DNA of 64,000 nucleotides from positions 124,001-188,000 of the forward strand of contig CAWDMC010000025.1 in the NCBI GenBank assembly GCA_963803295.1, in the 5' to 3' direction. The stretch comes from CAWDMC01 sp963803295. GTDB taxonomy: Bacteria > Acidobacteriota > Terriglobia > UBA7540. The position numbers and the translations under genes were made by a program. The stretch's first letter is position 1, and every line of letters begins with the position of its first letter. Of the stretch, positions 1 to 8,124 are shown piece by piece. The notes beneath the pieces are model-generated. The model worked only from the letters and a program-made list of their open reading frames with translations, ran no database searches and was not told where the DNA came from.

Positions 1-315
1 ATACAAAACGAGCATGTTTAAGAGCAGGTGAATTGGACCGGCGTGCAAAAACATTGGCATGATCAGGCGCCAGTATTGTCCGTGGCTGACCAGTGGTGCG
101 TAGGAAGCGCCGAACTGAAGCAGGGTTTCAGCGTTTTCCGATCCCCCGGATAGCCAGGTAAGAAGATAGACAGCGCCCGTGGCCGCCATTAGTACGACAG
201 TCGCCGGCGGTCGTGAGAACCGGCTCGGCTCATGGCCATAGCGAGTGCCGGGGCCGAGGACAGGTCTGAGAGTCGGCTGAGCGGTTGAGTCCGGAATAAT
301 CAAACGGTGATCCAT
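1..315 (-). CDS. Rhomboid family intramembrane serine protease, N-terminal part
   Basis: The reverse strand is open from an ATG at 315 to the window edge (105 codons, no stop), so the gene is cut by the window. A polar N-terminal tail is followed by a first hydrophobic segment (residues about 47-57). Then come the rhomboid hallmarks: a GA-x-Y start to loop 1, the GQYWRL element, and MFLHAG-x-IHLLLNM, which matches the WR and HxxxN region of GlpG-type proteases. The GxSG catalytic serine and second histidine would lie beyond base 1. The family cleaves membrane protein segments within the bilayer; the substrate is unknown. No clear ribosome site precedes the ATG. Confidence 0.88.
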   Translation of the reverse strand, partial: MDHRLIIPDSTAQPTLRPVLGPGTRYGHEPSRFSRPPATVVLMAATGAVYLLTWLSGGSENAETLLQFGASYAPLVSHGQYWRLIMPMFLHAGPIHLLLNMLVLY

Positions 316-455
316 GATGGGAAGGTCAATCGTCTTTGCAGCTCCACAGAAAATTGCAGCATCGAAAACAGACCAAGCTGAGACAATAATACCAAACTCT
401 CTACTATTATGCTCAGTTACGCGTGTGGCCACTTACCACAATGATCGGCCTCCGC

Positions 456-854
456 TTACCGCCTCCGCCGCGGATATTTCGCCTCAATCATCGATCGCAT
501 GCCGCCCCGAGTGTTGAATTCTCCCTTGACCACCGCCCAATTCGGCTTAGTGGCCCGGACCACGTCATCCAGAATGCGGTTGATGGCGTTTTCGTAAAAG
601 ATTCCCAGGTTTCGATAGGCAAGTAAATAATATTTCAAGGACTTAAGCTCAAGGCAAAGCTTGTTGGGGGAATATTGGAGGGTTATCGTTCCGAAATCGG
701 GAAGTCCGGTTTTGGGACAAACCGAGGTATATTCAGGGACGGTGATCGTTATCTCATACCCTCGATACTGGTTTGGCCAAGTCTCAATTTCGGGCAGGCT
801 CGCCTCAATACCGGATGCTGCGTGACCCTCGGTGTAGCCCCTTCTACGTGACAT
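456..854 (-). CDS. queF: NADPH-dependent preQ0 reductase QueF (short, single-domain type)
   Basis: The product reduces 7-cyano-7-deazaguanine (preQ0) to preQ1 in queuosine biosynthesis. The 132-residue protein has the length of the unimodular QueF class. The catalytic cysteine lies in SVCPKTGLPDFG, with the conserved aspartate in PDFG, followed by the substrate-binding ELKSLKYYL and RNLGIFYENAIN segments. The ATG at 854 is chosen over an upstream ATG at 878 because AGGAGG sits six bases before it. No other queuosine gene and no preQ1 riboswitch are visible nearby, so the gene seems to stand alone, converging towards the rhomboid gene only in strand sense. Confidence 0.95.
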   Translation of the reverse strand: MSRRRGYTEGHAASGIEASLPEIETWPNQYRGYEITITVPEYTSVCPKTGLPDFGTITLQYSPNKLCLELKSLKYYLLAYRNLGIFYENAINRILDDVVRATKPNWAVVKGEFNTRGGMRSMIEAKYPRRRR

Positions 855-1113
855 TAACGACCTCCTGGCAGCTCCCAACTTTCCAGCTTAGCCGAAATTT
901 GACCTAATCCCAAGGCGGTCGTCTTCACGAGCCCGCTGGCGCTAAAGACGCTAATAGAAAAGCCACTGTGACGGGGGATCTTCTACGCTTGCCAGGCGCC
1001 ATGCAGCGACCGTTCCGAAGCTCTTTTTCAGTTTCTCCATATAAGTCCTTGAGTTAAGATAGCAATTCTAGTAGCGCCACTAAGCCGTTAAGAATCAGCA
1101 GTCAAAATTTATA

Positions 1114-1134
1114 CTTGACAATAACACACTAAAG
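1114..1134 (+). promoter_or_regulatory. HAIR-like operator (HspR-associated inverted repeat) upstream of dnaK
   Basis: CTTGACA - ATAACAC - ACTAAAG fits the HAIR layout CTTGAGT-N7-ACTCAAG with 5/7 and 6/7 matches and exactly seven spacer bases. It overlaps the putative -35 box of dnaK, where a repressor would block polymerase. The same cluster encodes an HspR-type MerR protein at 4766. Binding itself is inference; the right half-site is the stronger one. Confidence 0.6.
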
Positions 1135-1143
1135 ATTAATTAT
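1115..1143 (+). promoter_or_regulatory. Putative sigma-70 type promoter of the dnaK cluster
   Basis: A perfect TTGACA (1115-1120) is followed after 17 bases by AATTAT (1138-1143), a 4/6 match to TATAAT. It lies about 75 bases before the dnaK start and inside the HAIR-like inverted repeat. Confidence 0.55.
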
Positions 1144-1217
1144 ACGGAAGGACTAATTTACGCCGGACGGCGGCCTCCGGCTGACTTCGTGGGACAGGCG
1201 TGAAAAGGAGCAAAACG

Positions 1218-3164
1218 ATGGCGAAGATTATTGGAATCGATCTCGGAACGACCAATTCGGTTGTAGCGGTGATGGAAGGCGGCGATCCCACTGTTATCGC
1301 CAATCCGGAGGGCGGCCGGACAACACCGTCCGTTGTGGCGTTTACTAAGGCTGGCGAGCGTTTGGTTGGACAAGTAGCCAAACGCCAGGCGATTACCAAC
1401 CCTGAAAACACAATCTACTCGATCAAGCGCTTCATGGGCAGGCGTTTCGATGAGATTCAGCAGGAAATCAAGACGGTGCCTTACCGAGTAGTCGCAGCCT
1501 CTAACGGCGACTGCCGCATTGTCGCGCAAGGGAAGGAGTACTCTCCTCCCGAGATCTCGGCGATGATCCTGCAGAAGATGAAGGATGCGGCGGAGCAGTA
1601 TCTGGGCGAAAAGATCACGCAAGCGGTAATTACGGTGCCGGCTTACTTCAACGACAGCCAGCGTCAGGCCACCAAGGACTCAGGCAAGATCGCTGGACTT
1701 GAGGTTCTCCGCATCGTGAACGAGCCCACGGCGGCAGCCTTGGCCTACGGACTTGATAAGAAGAAGGACGAGACAATCGCCGTCTACGACTTTGGTGGCG
1801 GAACGTTCGATATCTCAATACTGGAAGTCGGCGAAGGCGTAGTCGAGGTAAAGTCGACGAACGGAGATACCCATCTCGGCGGCGACGATATCGATAAGAG
1901 AGTGATGGACTGGATTGTCGACGAGTTCAAGAAGGATCAGGGAATCGATCTTTCCAAGGATCGCATGGCCCTTCAGCGCCTGAAGGAAGCGGCGGAAAAG
2001 GCAAAGATGGAGCTTTCGACGGTGCTCGAAACCGACGTTAATCTGCCGTTTATTACCGCAGACGCATCAGGACCGAAGCACCTCAATTTGAAACTCACGC
2101 GCGCGCGTTTCGAGCAGCTGTGCGAGGACATTTTTCAGCGGTCGGTCGGGCCGGTGAAGCAGGCGCTGAAGGACGCCGGAGTTAACCCAGACAAAATCGA
2201 CGAAGTGGTGCTGGTCGGCGGATCGACCCGAATCCCTCGGGTTCAGCAGATCGTGAAGGATCTATTTCAGGGCAAAGAGCCTCACAAGGGTGTGAATCCC
2301 GATGAAGTGGTGGCGATTGGCGCCGCGGTCCAGGCGGGCGTGCTGGGCGGCGAAGTGAAGGACTTGCTGTTGCTCGACGTGACGCCTCTAACCCTGGGTG
2401 TAGAGACGCTCGGTGGGGTGATGACCCCGCTTATCCAACGCAATACCACGATCCCGACCCGCAAGAGCGAAGTCTTCTCTACTGCGGCTGATAACCAGAA
2501 CTCGGTGGAGATCCACGTTCTTCAGGGCGAACGGCCCCTGGCGAAGGACAATCGTACGTTGGGTAAGTTCCACCTGGTGGGCATTCCGCCTGCTCCGCGT
2601 GGAGTACCCCAAGTCGAGGTGACTTTCGACATCGACGCTAACGGTATTCTGAACGTTTCGGCGAAGGACCTCGGTACTGGCCGCGAACAGAGGATCACCA
2701 TTACTTCCTCAAGCGGCCTCTCCAAGGAAGAGATCGACCGGATGCAGAAAGAAGGCGAATTGCATGCGGACGAAGACCGGCGCAACAAGGAAGAAATCGA
2801 GGTGAAGAACCGGGCAGATGCTATGGTCTACTCGACGGAAAAGATGCTGAAGGAGCATCGCGATAAGGTCCCAGACAGCGATGCAAAGACTATCGAAGCG
2901 GCGATCGAGGAAGCAAAGAAGGCGATCCAAGGTGGCGACACGTCAACGATCACTGCCGCTGTTGACAAACTGACGCAGGCCTCACATCGTCTGGCCGAAG
3001 CGATGTACAAACAGGCCGGAACTGCGCCGCCGGGGGCAGAAGTTCCTCCTTCGTCTGCTGGTGCAGCGTCGGGAGGTGCGACCGGAAGCCCGAATACGGA
3101 CGGCCACGCCGGGAAACCCGGAGTGGGGACGCCGGCAAACCCGGAGCTGGGGACGGCCAAGTGA
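1218..3164 (+). CDS. dnaK: Molecular chaperone DnaK (Hsp70), probably frame-broken at its extreme C-terminus
   Basis: Cytoplasmic ATP-dependent Hsp70 that works with DnaJ and GrpE. The ATPase domain opens with IIGIDLGTTNSVV and contains YDFGGGTFD and VLVGGSTRIPRV; the substrate-binding domain starts near DVTPLTLGVETLGG and ends in a helical lid. The ATG at 1218, preceded by AAAAGGAG, is preferred to a GTG at 1200. As read, the protein has 648 residues and ends in a Gly/Pro-rich tail. The usual acidic end is missing from this frame but present one frame away: VIDAEVVDEKKTS ends at a TAA at 3200-3202. One base therefore appears to be missing near 3115-3130, and the ancestral gene probably ran to 3202. 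grpE is not in the window. Confidence 0.97.
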   Translation: MAKIIGIDLGTTNSVVAVMEGGDPTVIANPEGGRTTPSVVAFTKAGERLVGQVAKRQAITNPENTIYSIKRFMGRRFDEIQQEIKTVPYRVVAASNGDCRIVAQGKEYSPPEISAMILQKMKDAAEQYLGEKITQAVITVPAYFNDSQRQATKDSGKIAGLEVLRIVNEPTAAALAYGLDKKKDETIAVYDFGGGTFDISILEVGEGVVEVKSTNGDTHLGGDDIDKRVMDWIVDEFKKDQGIDLSKDRMALQRLKEAAEKAKMELSTVLETDVNLPFITADASGPKHLNLKLTRARFEQLCEDIFQRSVGPVKQALKDAGVNPDKIDEVVLVGGSTRIPRVQQIVKDLFQGKEPHKGVNPDEVVAIGAAVQAGVLGGEVKDLLLLDVTPLTLGVETLGGVMTPLIQRNTTIPTRKSEVFSTAADNQNSVEIHVLQGERPLAKDNRTLGKFHLVGIPPAPRGVPQVEVTFDIDANGILNVSAKDLGTGREQRITITSSSGLSKEEIDRMQKEGELHADEDRRNKEEIEVKNRADAMVYSTEKMLKEHRDKVPDSDAKTIEAAIEEAKKAIQGGDTSTITAAVDKLTQASHRLAEAMYKQAGTAPPGAEVPPSSAGAASGGATGSPNTDGHAGKPGVGTPANPELGTAK

Positions 3165-3210
3165 TCGACGCCGAGGTGGTGGACGAGAAGAAAACGAGCT
3201 AATCCGCCAG

Positions 3211-3229
3211 GGGCGGGGCTTCCCCGCCC
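3211..3229 (+). promoter_or_regulatory. GC-rich stem-loop between dnaK and dnaJ
   Basis: GGGCGGGG - CTT - CCCCGCCC forms a perfect 8-bp stem with a 3-base loop directly behind the dnaK coding region. No T-tract follows, so it looks more like an mRNA-processing or stability hairpin than an intrinsic terminator. Such hairpins commonly let dnaK be expressed above dnaJ; that role here is inference. Confidence 0.5.
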
Positions 3230-3285
3230 TTAGCGCAACTAGGAGGGTAGGGCGCAGCGAATGAGCAGCCGCGCCCCTAAAGAGT

Positions 3286-3474
3286 ATGGAACAACGTGCA
3301 CAGATAGCGGTGCAGTGCCCCCAATGTCACCGGAAGCAGTTCATGCAGGCCGAGGTTGATCCCAGGCTCATGAGCTCTCCCGTTTACAAGGAGATCCAGG
3401 AGGAGCTTATGGCCTGGATGCTGTCGCGGTGTCCGGACCATCTGGGGCTGTTTGCAGAGATGAGTAAGAATTGA
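3286..3474 (+). CDS. Small conserved-looking protein with a CPQC motif
   Basis: A 62-residue frame in the dnaK-dnaJ gap, where grpE usually sits. I do not recognise the family. It has one CPQC knuckle near residue 11 and a single later cysteine (SRCPDH), enough for a metal site in a dimer or with the histidines. The rest looks helical and charged. It shares strand and direction with the chaperone genes, with about 70 bases to dnaJ. It is too dissimilar and too short to be GrpE. Its position suggests co-expression with the heat-shock genes. Confidence 0.6.
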   Translation: MEQRAQIAVQCPQCHRKQFMQAEVDPRLMSSPVYKEIQEELMAWMLSRCPDHLGLFAEMSKN

Positions 3475-3544
3475 ACGGCAGGGATCACGACTACCGGCCT
3501 GATTACTCGACCGGAAGACCGACGAATTAGGATACGAGAAACCG

Positions 3545-4759
3545 ATGGCCGTTGGAACCCAGAAAGACTATTACGGGATTCTGGGCGTAGATCGTAAAGC
3601 TACGCCAGAAGCGATCCGCAAAGCCTACCGGCATCTGGCGCGGAAGTTCCACCCCGATGTCAATCCCGGCAACAAGGGCGCGGAGGAAAAGTTCAAACAG
3701 CTCTCAGAGGCGTATGAAGTTCTGAGCGACGAGAAGAAGCGCCAAATCTATGACCAGTACGGCTTCTACTCCGACAATATCCCCCCGGGCGCTTATGGCG
3801 CCCACATAAACCGCGGATCAGGAACTGGAGCGCCCAGGGGTGCGGCGCCACCGTACGACTTCTCCGGGTTCGACTTCTCGAACTTCGAGAGCGGCGCCCA
3901 GGGCGGAGAGCCCTTTGGGGAAGCCGAAGGCAGAGGCAGCTTCGGTGGGTTCCGCGACTTTTTCTCGCAGATCTTCTCTCGTGGTGGCCACGACGAAGAG
4001 GAGGAGGCGGGACCTCGCCGCGGCACGGACATCGAGCACCATATGCGGCTCGGATTCTTCGACGCCGTACGGGGAACCCAGGTTCGAATCACCGTCGCAC
4101 GAAACGAGACGTGCTCCACCTGTCACGGAACGGGACAGGGCAAAGGCGCCGCGACCACCTGCCCGACGTGCGGTGGCGAAGGCACGGTGAACCGGCAGAT
4201 GGGGGCAATGCGCTTTTCCGGACCCTGCCCTGAGTGTCACGCCACCGGGAAACTGAAACCCCGCTGTCCAAACTGTGAGGGGGCGGGTGTGATCCCGAAG
4301 CGTGAAACGTTCGAAGTCCGGATCCCGGCGGGAGCCGACAATGGGTCCCGCGTACGAGTACCGGGTAAAGGGAATTCCGGCGTGAACGGCGGACCAGCGG
4401 GCGACCTGTATATCGTTACGGAGGTAGAGCCTCATCCCGTTTTCGAACGTAAAGGTGACAATATCTACGTTAAAGTGCCTGTGACCGTTACGGAGGCAGC
4501 TCTCGGAGCAAAAGTCCAGGTACCCACACTCGATGGTCCGAGTACGATTAAGATCCCGCCCGGGACTCAGAGCGGACAGACACTGCGGCTGCGCGGTAGG
4601 GGCGTAGCCTCGCTGCGGGGGGAAGCCCGTGGCGATGAGTTTGTCGAGGTGCGCGTCGTACTCCCTAAGGTAGCGGACGAGCGCACGAAGGAGCTTCTGA
4701 GAGAACTTGCACGTTTGAATCCTGATGACCCGCGCCGTGAACTTCTTAGAAATGCGTGA
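3545..4759 (+). CDS. dnaJ: Chaperone protein DnaJ (Hsp40, type I)
   Basis: Co-chaperone that stimulates DnaK ATP hydrolysis and delivers substrates. All four type I parts are visible in 404 residues: a J domain (DYYGILGV, HPD motif near residue 37), a Gly/Phe-rich linker (about 85-150), four zinc repeats (CSTCHGTG, CPTCGGEG, CPECHATG, CPNCEGAG) and the C-terminal beta domains with a dimerisation tail. The acidic EEEEA patch just before the zinc repeats is a local peculiarity. The stop lies six bases before hspR, so the two are probably translated from one mRNA. Confidence 0.97.
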   Translation: MAVGTQKDYYGILGVDRKATPEAIRKAYRHLARKFHPDVNPGNKGAEEKFKQLSEAYEVLSDEKKRQIYDQYGFYSDNIPPGAYGAHINRGSGTGAPRGAAPPYDFSGFDFSNFESGAQGGEPFGEAEGRGSFGGFRDFFSQIFSRGGHDEEEEAGPRRGTDIEHHMRLGFFDAVRGTQVRITVARNETCSTCHGTGQGKGAATTCPTCGGEGTVNRQMGAMRFSGPCPECHATGKLKPRCPNCEGAGVIPKRETFEVRIPAGADNGSRVRVPGKGNSGVNGGPAGDLYIVTEVEPHPVFERKGDNIYVKVPVTVTEAALGAKVQVPTLDGPSTIKIPPGTQSGQTLRLRGRGVASLRGEARGDEFVEVRVVLPKVADERTKELLRELARLNPDDPRRELLRNA

Positions 4760-4765
4760 CAGCCT

Positions 4766-5167
4766 ATGTCTCCAAGAGGCGGAAAAAAAACGGGCAAGAT
4801 CGGTTACATGATCAGTGCCGTAGCCGAAAAGTATAATATCCATCCACAGACTCTGCGCCTGTACGAACGTGAGAATCTGTTGATCCCTTCGCGAAGTGAT
4901 GGCAACACACGCCTCTATGCGAAGGAGGATCTTGACCGCTTGGAGGTGATCCTCAAACTGACGCGGGAGTTGGGTGTGAACCTCGCGGGCGTTGAGATCA
5001 TTCTCAACATGCGTGATCGCATGGACGAGATGCAGCGGGAAATTCAGCAGTTCGTCAAGTACGTGCAGGAGAATATGATGGAGCGCACTTCTGCCGCCGA
5101 ACACCGCGAGAACGCTTTGGTGCGGGTGCCTCCCTCCCGCTTGATCCGCATGCGACGGATGGGTTAG
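4766..5167 (+). CDS. hspR: HspR-type MerR family transcriptional repressor
   Basis: A 133-residue MerR-fold protein. The winged helix (ISAVAEKYNIHPQTLRLYERENLL, split as ISAVAEKYN and IHPQTLRLYERENL) is followed by the NTRLY wing and a coiled-coil dimerisation helix. In actinobacteria HspR binds HAIR sites and, with DnaK as co-repressor, shuts off the dnaK operon. The placement right after dnaJ and the HAIR-like site at 1114 support the same autoregulatory loop. The arginine-rich tail is unusual. A different MerR regulator is possible but less likely in this context. Confidence 0.85.
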   Translation: MSPRGGKKTGKIGYMISAVAEKYNIHPQTLRLYERENLLIPSRSDGNTRLYAKEDLDRLEVILKLTRELGVNLAGVEIILNMRDRMDEMQREIQQFVKYVQENMMERTSAAEHRENALVRVPPSRLIRMRRMG

Positions 5168-5986
5168 TTGGCGTCTCCAAACCTCAGTGGTAGGCGATCT
5201 GTGCCTAATAACGACTGTCCTGAGTGTCAGGGAACCGGTTGGAAGCCGATCGAAGTCGAGGGGGTGCGCCGGGTAACGCGTTGCCACTGCCGCGACACCG
5301 AGCGGGTTCAGCAACTGCTTACCGCCGCGCGAATTCCCAAGCGCTACGAGCACTGCGCTTTCGAGAATTTTGACGTGCGCCGTGATCGCGAAACCGGCAT
5401 GGCCAATCCCAGCCTGGCGGCCGCGCGGATGTACGCCAAGCGGTTCGTCGAGGACTATCCCACTGATTTCGGATTGTTATTTGTGGGTAAGACGGGACGC
5501 GGGAAGACACATTTGGCCGTAGCCGTTTTGCGTGAACTGATTATGCAGAAGGGCGTCGAGTGCTTATTTTACGACTTCCGCGATCTGCTAAAGACTATCC
5601 AGGGAAGCTTCGATCCTATCGCGCAGACCTCCGAGTTCCGTGTGCTCCAGCCAGTGCTCGATGTGGAAATACTGCTGCTCGATGAGCTCACCAGCGCCAA
5701 TCCCACCGATTGGGTCAAGGATACTGTGGCCCACATTATTAATTCGCGTTACAACCAGAAGCGGGTGACCCTGATCACGACGACCCTGCCTTCGCGAGAG
5801 CCGGTCAATCGGGGCGTAAAAACCCCGGCGGGCGAGGAATTGCCTAGCCTCGAACGAACTCTCAATCAGTTTGGTCCCACCTTGCTCTCTCGCTTGTACG
5901 AAATGTGTAAGATCATTGAGATAGAATCGTCCGACGACTTTCGTAAGACGATCAAGCAAGCCGGATATACGTTTCAAGTGGATTAG
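5168..5986 (+). CDS. DnaC/IstB-like AAA+ ATPase with N-terminal zinc finger
   Basis: A 272-residue ATPase of the helicase-loader family. The N-terminal CPECQGTGW ... CHC cysteines form a probable zinc finger. Walker A is GKTGRGKTHLAV (about residues 104-115), Walker B is ILLLDELTSA, and a sensor-1-like TLITTTLPS strand follows. The family loads the replicative helicase onto DNA or assists transposition; no IS21 transposase is adjacent, so a DnaC/DnaI-like replication role is more likely. The TTG start at 5168 follows the hspR TAG without a gap, so the two are translationally coupled. A GTG at 5200 is an alternative start, but it would remove the first cysteine's flank. Confidence 0.85.
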   Translation: MASPNLSGRRSVPNNDCPECQGTGWKPIEVEGVRRVTRCHCRDTERVQQLLTAARIPKRYEHCAFENFDVRRDRETGMANPSLAAARMYAKRFVEDYPTDFGLLFVGKTGRGKTHLAVAVLRELIMQKGVECLFYDFRDLLKTIQGSFDPIAQTSEFRVLQPVLDVEILLLDELTSANPTDWVKDTVAHIINSRYNQKRVTLITTTLPSREPVNRGVKTPAGEELPSLERTLNQFGPTLLSRLYEMCKIIEIESSDDFRKTIKQAGYTFQVD

Positions 5987-6122
5987 TCCGTTAGGGACGA
6001 CCGAGGTCAATTGAGGCCTTTGCTCGATTGCCGGTGCGATCTGTCGTCCCTGGCCTACGAGCCGAATTGGGCCATAGCCTGAGGTCGATGCATTTCATGG
6101 ATTCAGTAACGGACTGGCTTAT

Positions 6123-7109
6123 TCAGGACTTCCCCAGCCTCTGGCGCGCGAGTACCACCGCCCCCAAGGCCCCCGCGTTGTCGCCGAGGTCTCCCGGCAC
6201 CACTTTTATCCGTTCAGCGTCGAGCGGATTCAGGTAATTCTCCGCGGCGGTTTTGCGAATAGGCGCCACAAAATCCTCGCCCAGGCGCTCGGCGATGCCG
6301 CCACCAATCACGACGCATTCCGGATCGAAAATGTTCACGATATTGGCCACGAGCAGGCCGAGATAGAACTCCGCCTTCGCGATCACCTCGCGCACCACTC
6401 TATCCTTCTCTTTGAGAGCAGCGTGGAGGACGCTTGAAGTCATTCGATCTTTGTTTTTCCTCTTCATAATATCGGGAACTACGCTTTTGGCGCCGGCCTT
6501 GATCGCGGCGCGGATATCGCGTTCCATGGCGGTGCGGCTGGATAGCGCCTCGGCGTGTCCCGGCTGACCGCAACTGCACATGGGACCATCTGCCAGCAGC
6601 ACCGTATGTCCGACCTCACCCCCGGCCCCATGGCTGCCGGTAAAGAGCTGCCCGTCGATAATAATGCCTCCTCCGATCCCGGTACCGACAAAGATCCCCA
6701 CCATATTTCGGGTGCCGCGCCCGGCGCCGAGTGCGTGCTCCCCTACGGTGCCGACGTGAACATCGTTGTCCACTACCACCGGCACGCCAAGCAGCTTTCC
6801 GAGTTTCTGCCCGAGAGGCACCTCTTTCCAGCCAAGGTTAGGAGCGACGTGCACGAGGCCGGTCGCAAGATCAACCTGGCCTGGCGCCCCAATGCTCACG
6901 GCCCCCAGACTTTGATGCTTCAGTCCCGCCTTATCGAGTGCCTGTCCGACCAGTAAAGCAATATCGGCAATGACCTTCTCCGCTCCTCGTGAGGGGTGAC
7001 TGGGCGTCTTCTCCTCAGCTAGGATCTCATTCTTCGCATCAACGATTAGGGCCCGGAGACTGGTCCCACCCAGATCGATTCCCGCAATCATTTCATCCTG
7101 CTTGGCCAT
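6123..7109 (-). CDS. ROK family glucokinase / sugar kinase
   Basis: Probably phosphorylates glucose or a related hexose in the cytoplasm. The ATP motif AGIDLGGTSLRALIV opens the protein, with GAPG, the catalytic region VDNDVHVG and GTGIGGG following in family order. The ROK zinc motif CxCGxxGCxE reads CSCGQPGHAE, with histidine in place of the third cysteine. This could still bind zinc and occurs in some family members. The start at 7109 is preferred because AGGAGGG lies just upstream; an ATG at 7124 is the alternative. The gene stands alone and converges with the dnaC-like gene. Confidence 0.9.
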   Translation of the reverse strand: MAKQDEMIAGIDLGGTSLRALIVDAKNEILAEEKTPSHPSRGAEKVIADIALLVGQALDKAGLKHQSLGAVSIGAPGQVDLATGLVHVAPNLGWKEVPLGQKLGKLLGVPVVVDNDVHVGTVGEHALGAGRGTRNMVGIFVGTGIGGGIIIDGQLFTGSHGAGGEVGHTVLLADGPMCSCGQPGHAEALSSRTAMERDIRAAIKAGAKSVVPDIMKRKNKDRMTSSVLHAALKEKDRVVREVIAKAEFYLGLLVANIVNIFDPECVVIGGGIAERLGEDFVAPIRKTAAENYLNPLDAERIKVVPGDLGDNAGALGAVVLARQRLGKS

Positions 7110-7124
7110 TACCCTCCTCTCCAT

Positions 7125-7512
7125 TCCTGGAAATGGGTCGCGGCCAGTCTAACGCATTCGGGCAGGAGGATGAAAGCCAAAGTCCGGGCCTCCGGGCCTC
7201 GCCGGGCCTCGCGCCGCCAAATCCCACTTTGGAGCGGCCATGCAAAGGTACGGGCTTGCGGATGTAATTTGTGCTCGCATTCCCGTTCTCCACTGGGACC
7301 CCAGGAAGAACTTCCCTAGACGACCAAGGTAGAGCTAAGAGTTTTCAATGATTTAAACGCAAAATCTCATATGGTGACGCAATTGCATCCTACGCCTCCA
7401 GGCTTAAGGCAAACGGAACCGTTCCACTCCGAGGCCTACGCAGTGAGAGCATCGGGCTGGAATGAACACGCGCGCCAGCCAGACTCAATTTCTCTTTTCG
7501 GGGTGATAAGAT
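7125..7512. other. Intergenic region between the ROK kinase and sigma factor genes
   Basis: About 390 bases that must hold the two divergent promoters. It has a GC-rich, GGGCCTC-repeating part (7185-7215) and an AT-rich part near 7340-7375. I see no gene, and no box I would defend. Confidence 0.4.
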
Positions 7513-8124
7513 ATGCGCAGTCACCGTGATCCTCACGTCGAACACGAACTGGTTAGTCAAGCCAAGGCTGGTGATGGGGAGGCGTTCGCGGCCCTGATCG
7601 GCCCGTACGACGCCAATGTTTACCGGCTAGCTTTGAACATCACCCGCAATCGCGAGGACGCCGAGGACGTTATGCAGGAGGCGCTGTTTAAGGCTTACGC
7701 CAATCTCGGTCGCTTCCAGGGAGACTCACGTTTCTACACCTGGTTAGTTCGTATCGCCATCAACGAGGCGCTAATGAAGCTGCGCCAGCGTCGTCCCCAG
7801 CGCACGATTTCGCTCGACGAAATCTTCGAACGCGTTGAACCAGGCTCAATGCCCTGGGAGGCCGGTGAAGGTGAGAACCCGGAAACCCGATTCGCACGAA
7901 AGGAACTGAACCAGACGCTTACGAGTGCGCTCGAAAGGCTCGATCCTGCTTTCCGGGAGGTCTTCTGGTTACGAGCGATCCAGCAATTCTCCACTCGTGA
8001 AACTGCTGCGATGCTCAGAGTATCAGTGACGGCGGTCAAGACACGGCTGCGCCGAGCGCGCCTCGAACTTCGCCACCGTATGGCAAAATCGGTAAGACAG
8101 GCCCAAGCTCAAGAGGCCAATTAG
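7513..8124 (+). CDS. RNA polymerase sigma factor, ECF / SigE-like sigma-70
   Basis: A 203-residue alternative sigma factor. Region 2 (LIGPYDANVYRLALNITRN, DAEDVMQEALFKAY) recognises the -10 element; region 4 (FREVFWLRAIQQFSTRETAAML with the following helix) recognises the -35. The insert between them (SLDEIFERVEPGSM) is typical of ECF factors. No recognisable anti-sigma gene follows; the next gene encodes a secreted thioredoxin-fold protein. The target regulon cannot be told from the sequence. Confidence 0.9.
   Translation: MRSHRDPHVEHELVSQAKAGDGEAFAALIGPYDANVYRLALNITRNREDAEDVMQEALFKAYANLGRFQGDSRFYTWLVRIAINEALMKLRQRRPQRTISLDEIFERVEPGSMPWEAGEGENPETRFARKELNQTLTSALERLDPAFREVFWLRAIQQFSTRETAAMLRVSVTAVKTRLRRARLELRHRMAKSVRQAQAQEAN

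Larger units (their letters stand above)
879..1217. other. Intergenic region upstream of dnaK
   Basis: About 340 bases without a gene. It holds the dnaK promoter and HAIR-like operator described separately, plus one isolated perfect half-site CTTGAGT at 1048-1054 whose partner is not recognisable. No CIRCE element (TTAGCACTC-N9-GAGTGCTAA) is visible. Confidence 0.6.

Noticed and set aside
855..1000. preQ1 riboswitch before queF
   Set aside because: No hairpin with the A-rich tail of preQ1-I or other recognisable aptamer was seen ahead of the gene.
1048..1068. A second full HAIR site upstream of dnaK
   Set aside because: The left half CTTGAGT is perfect, but nothing resembling ACTCAAG follows at seven bases.
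3818..5353. A 511-codon minus-strand frame opposite dnaJ and hspR
   Set aside because: It lies fully antisense to genes with clear domains and has no recognisable motif; a codon-bias shadow.
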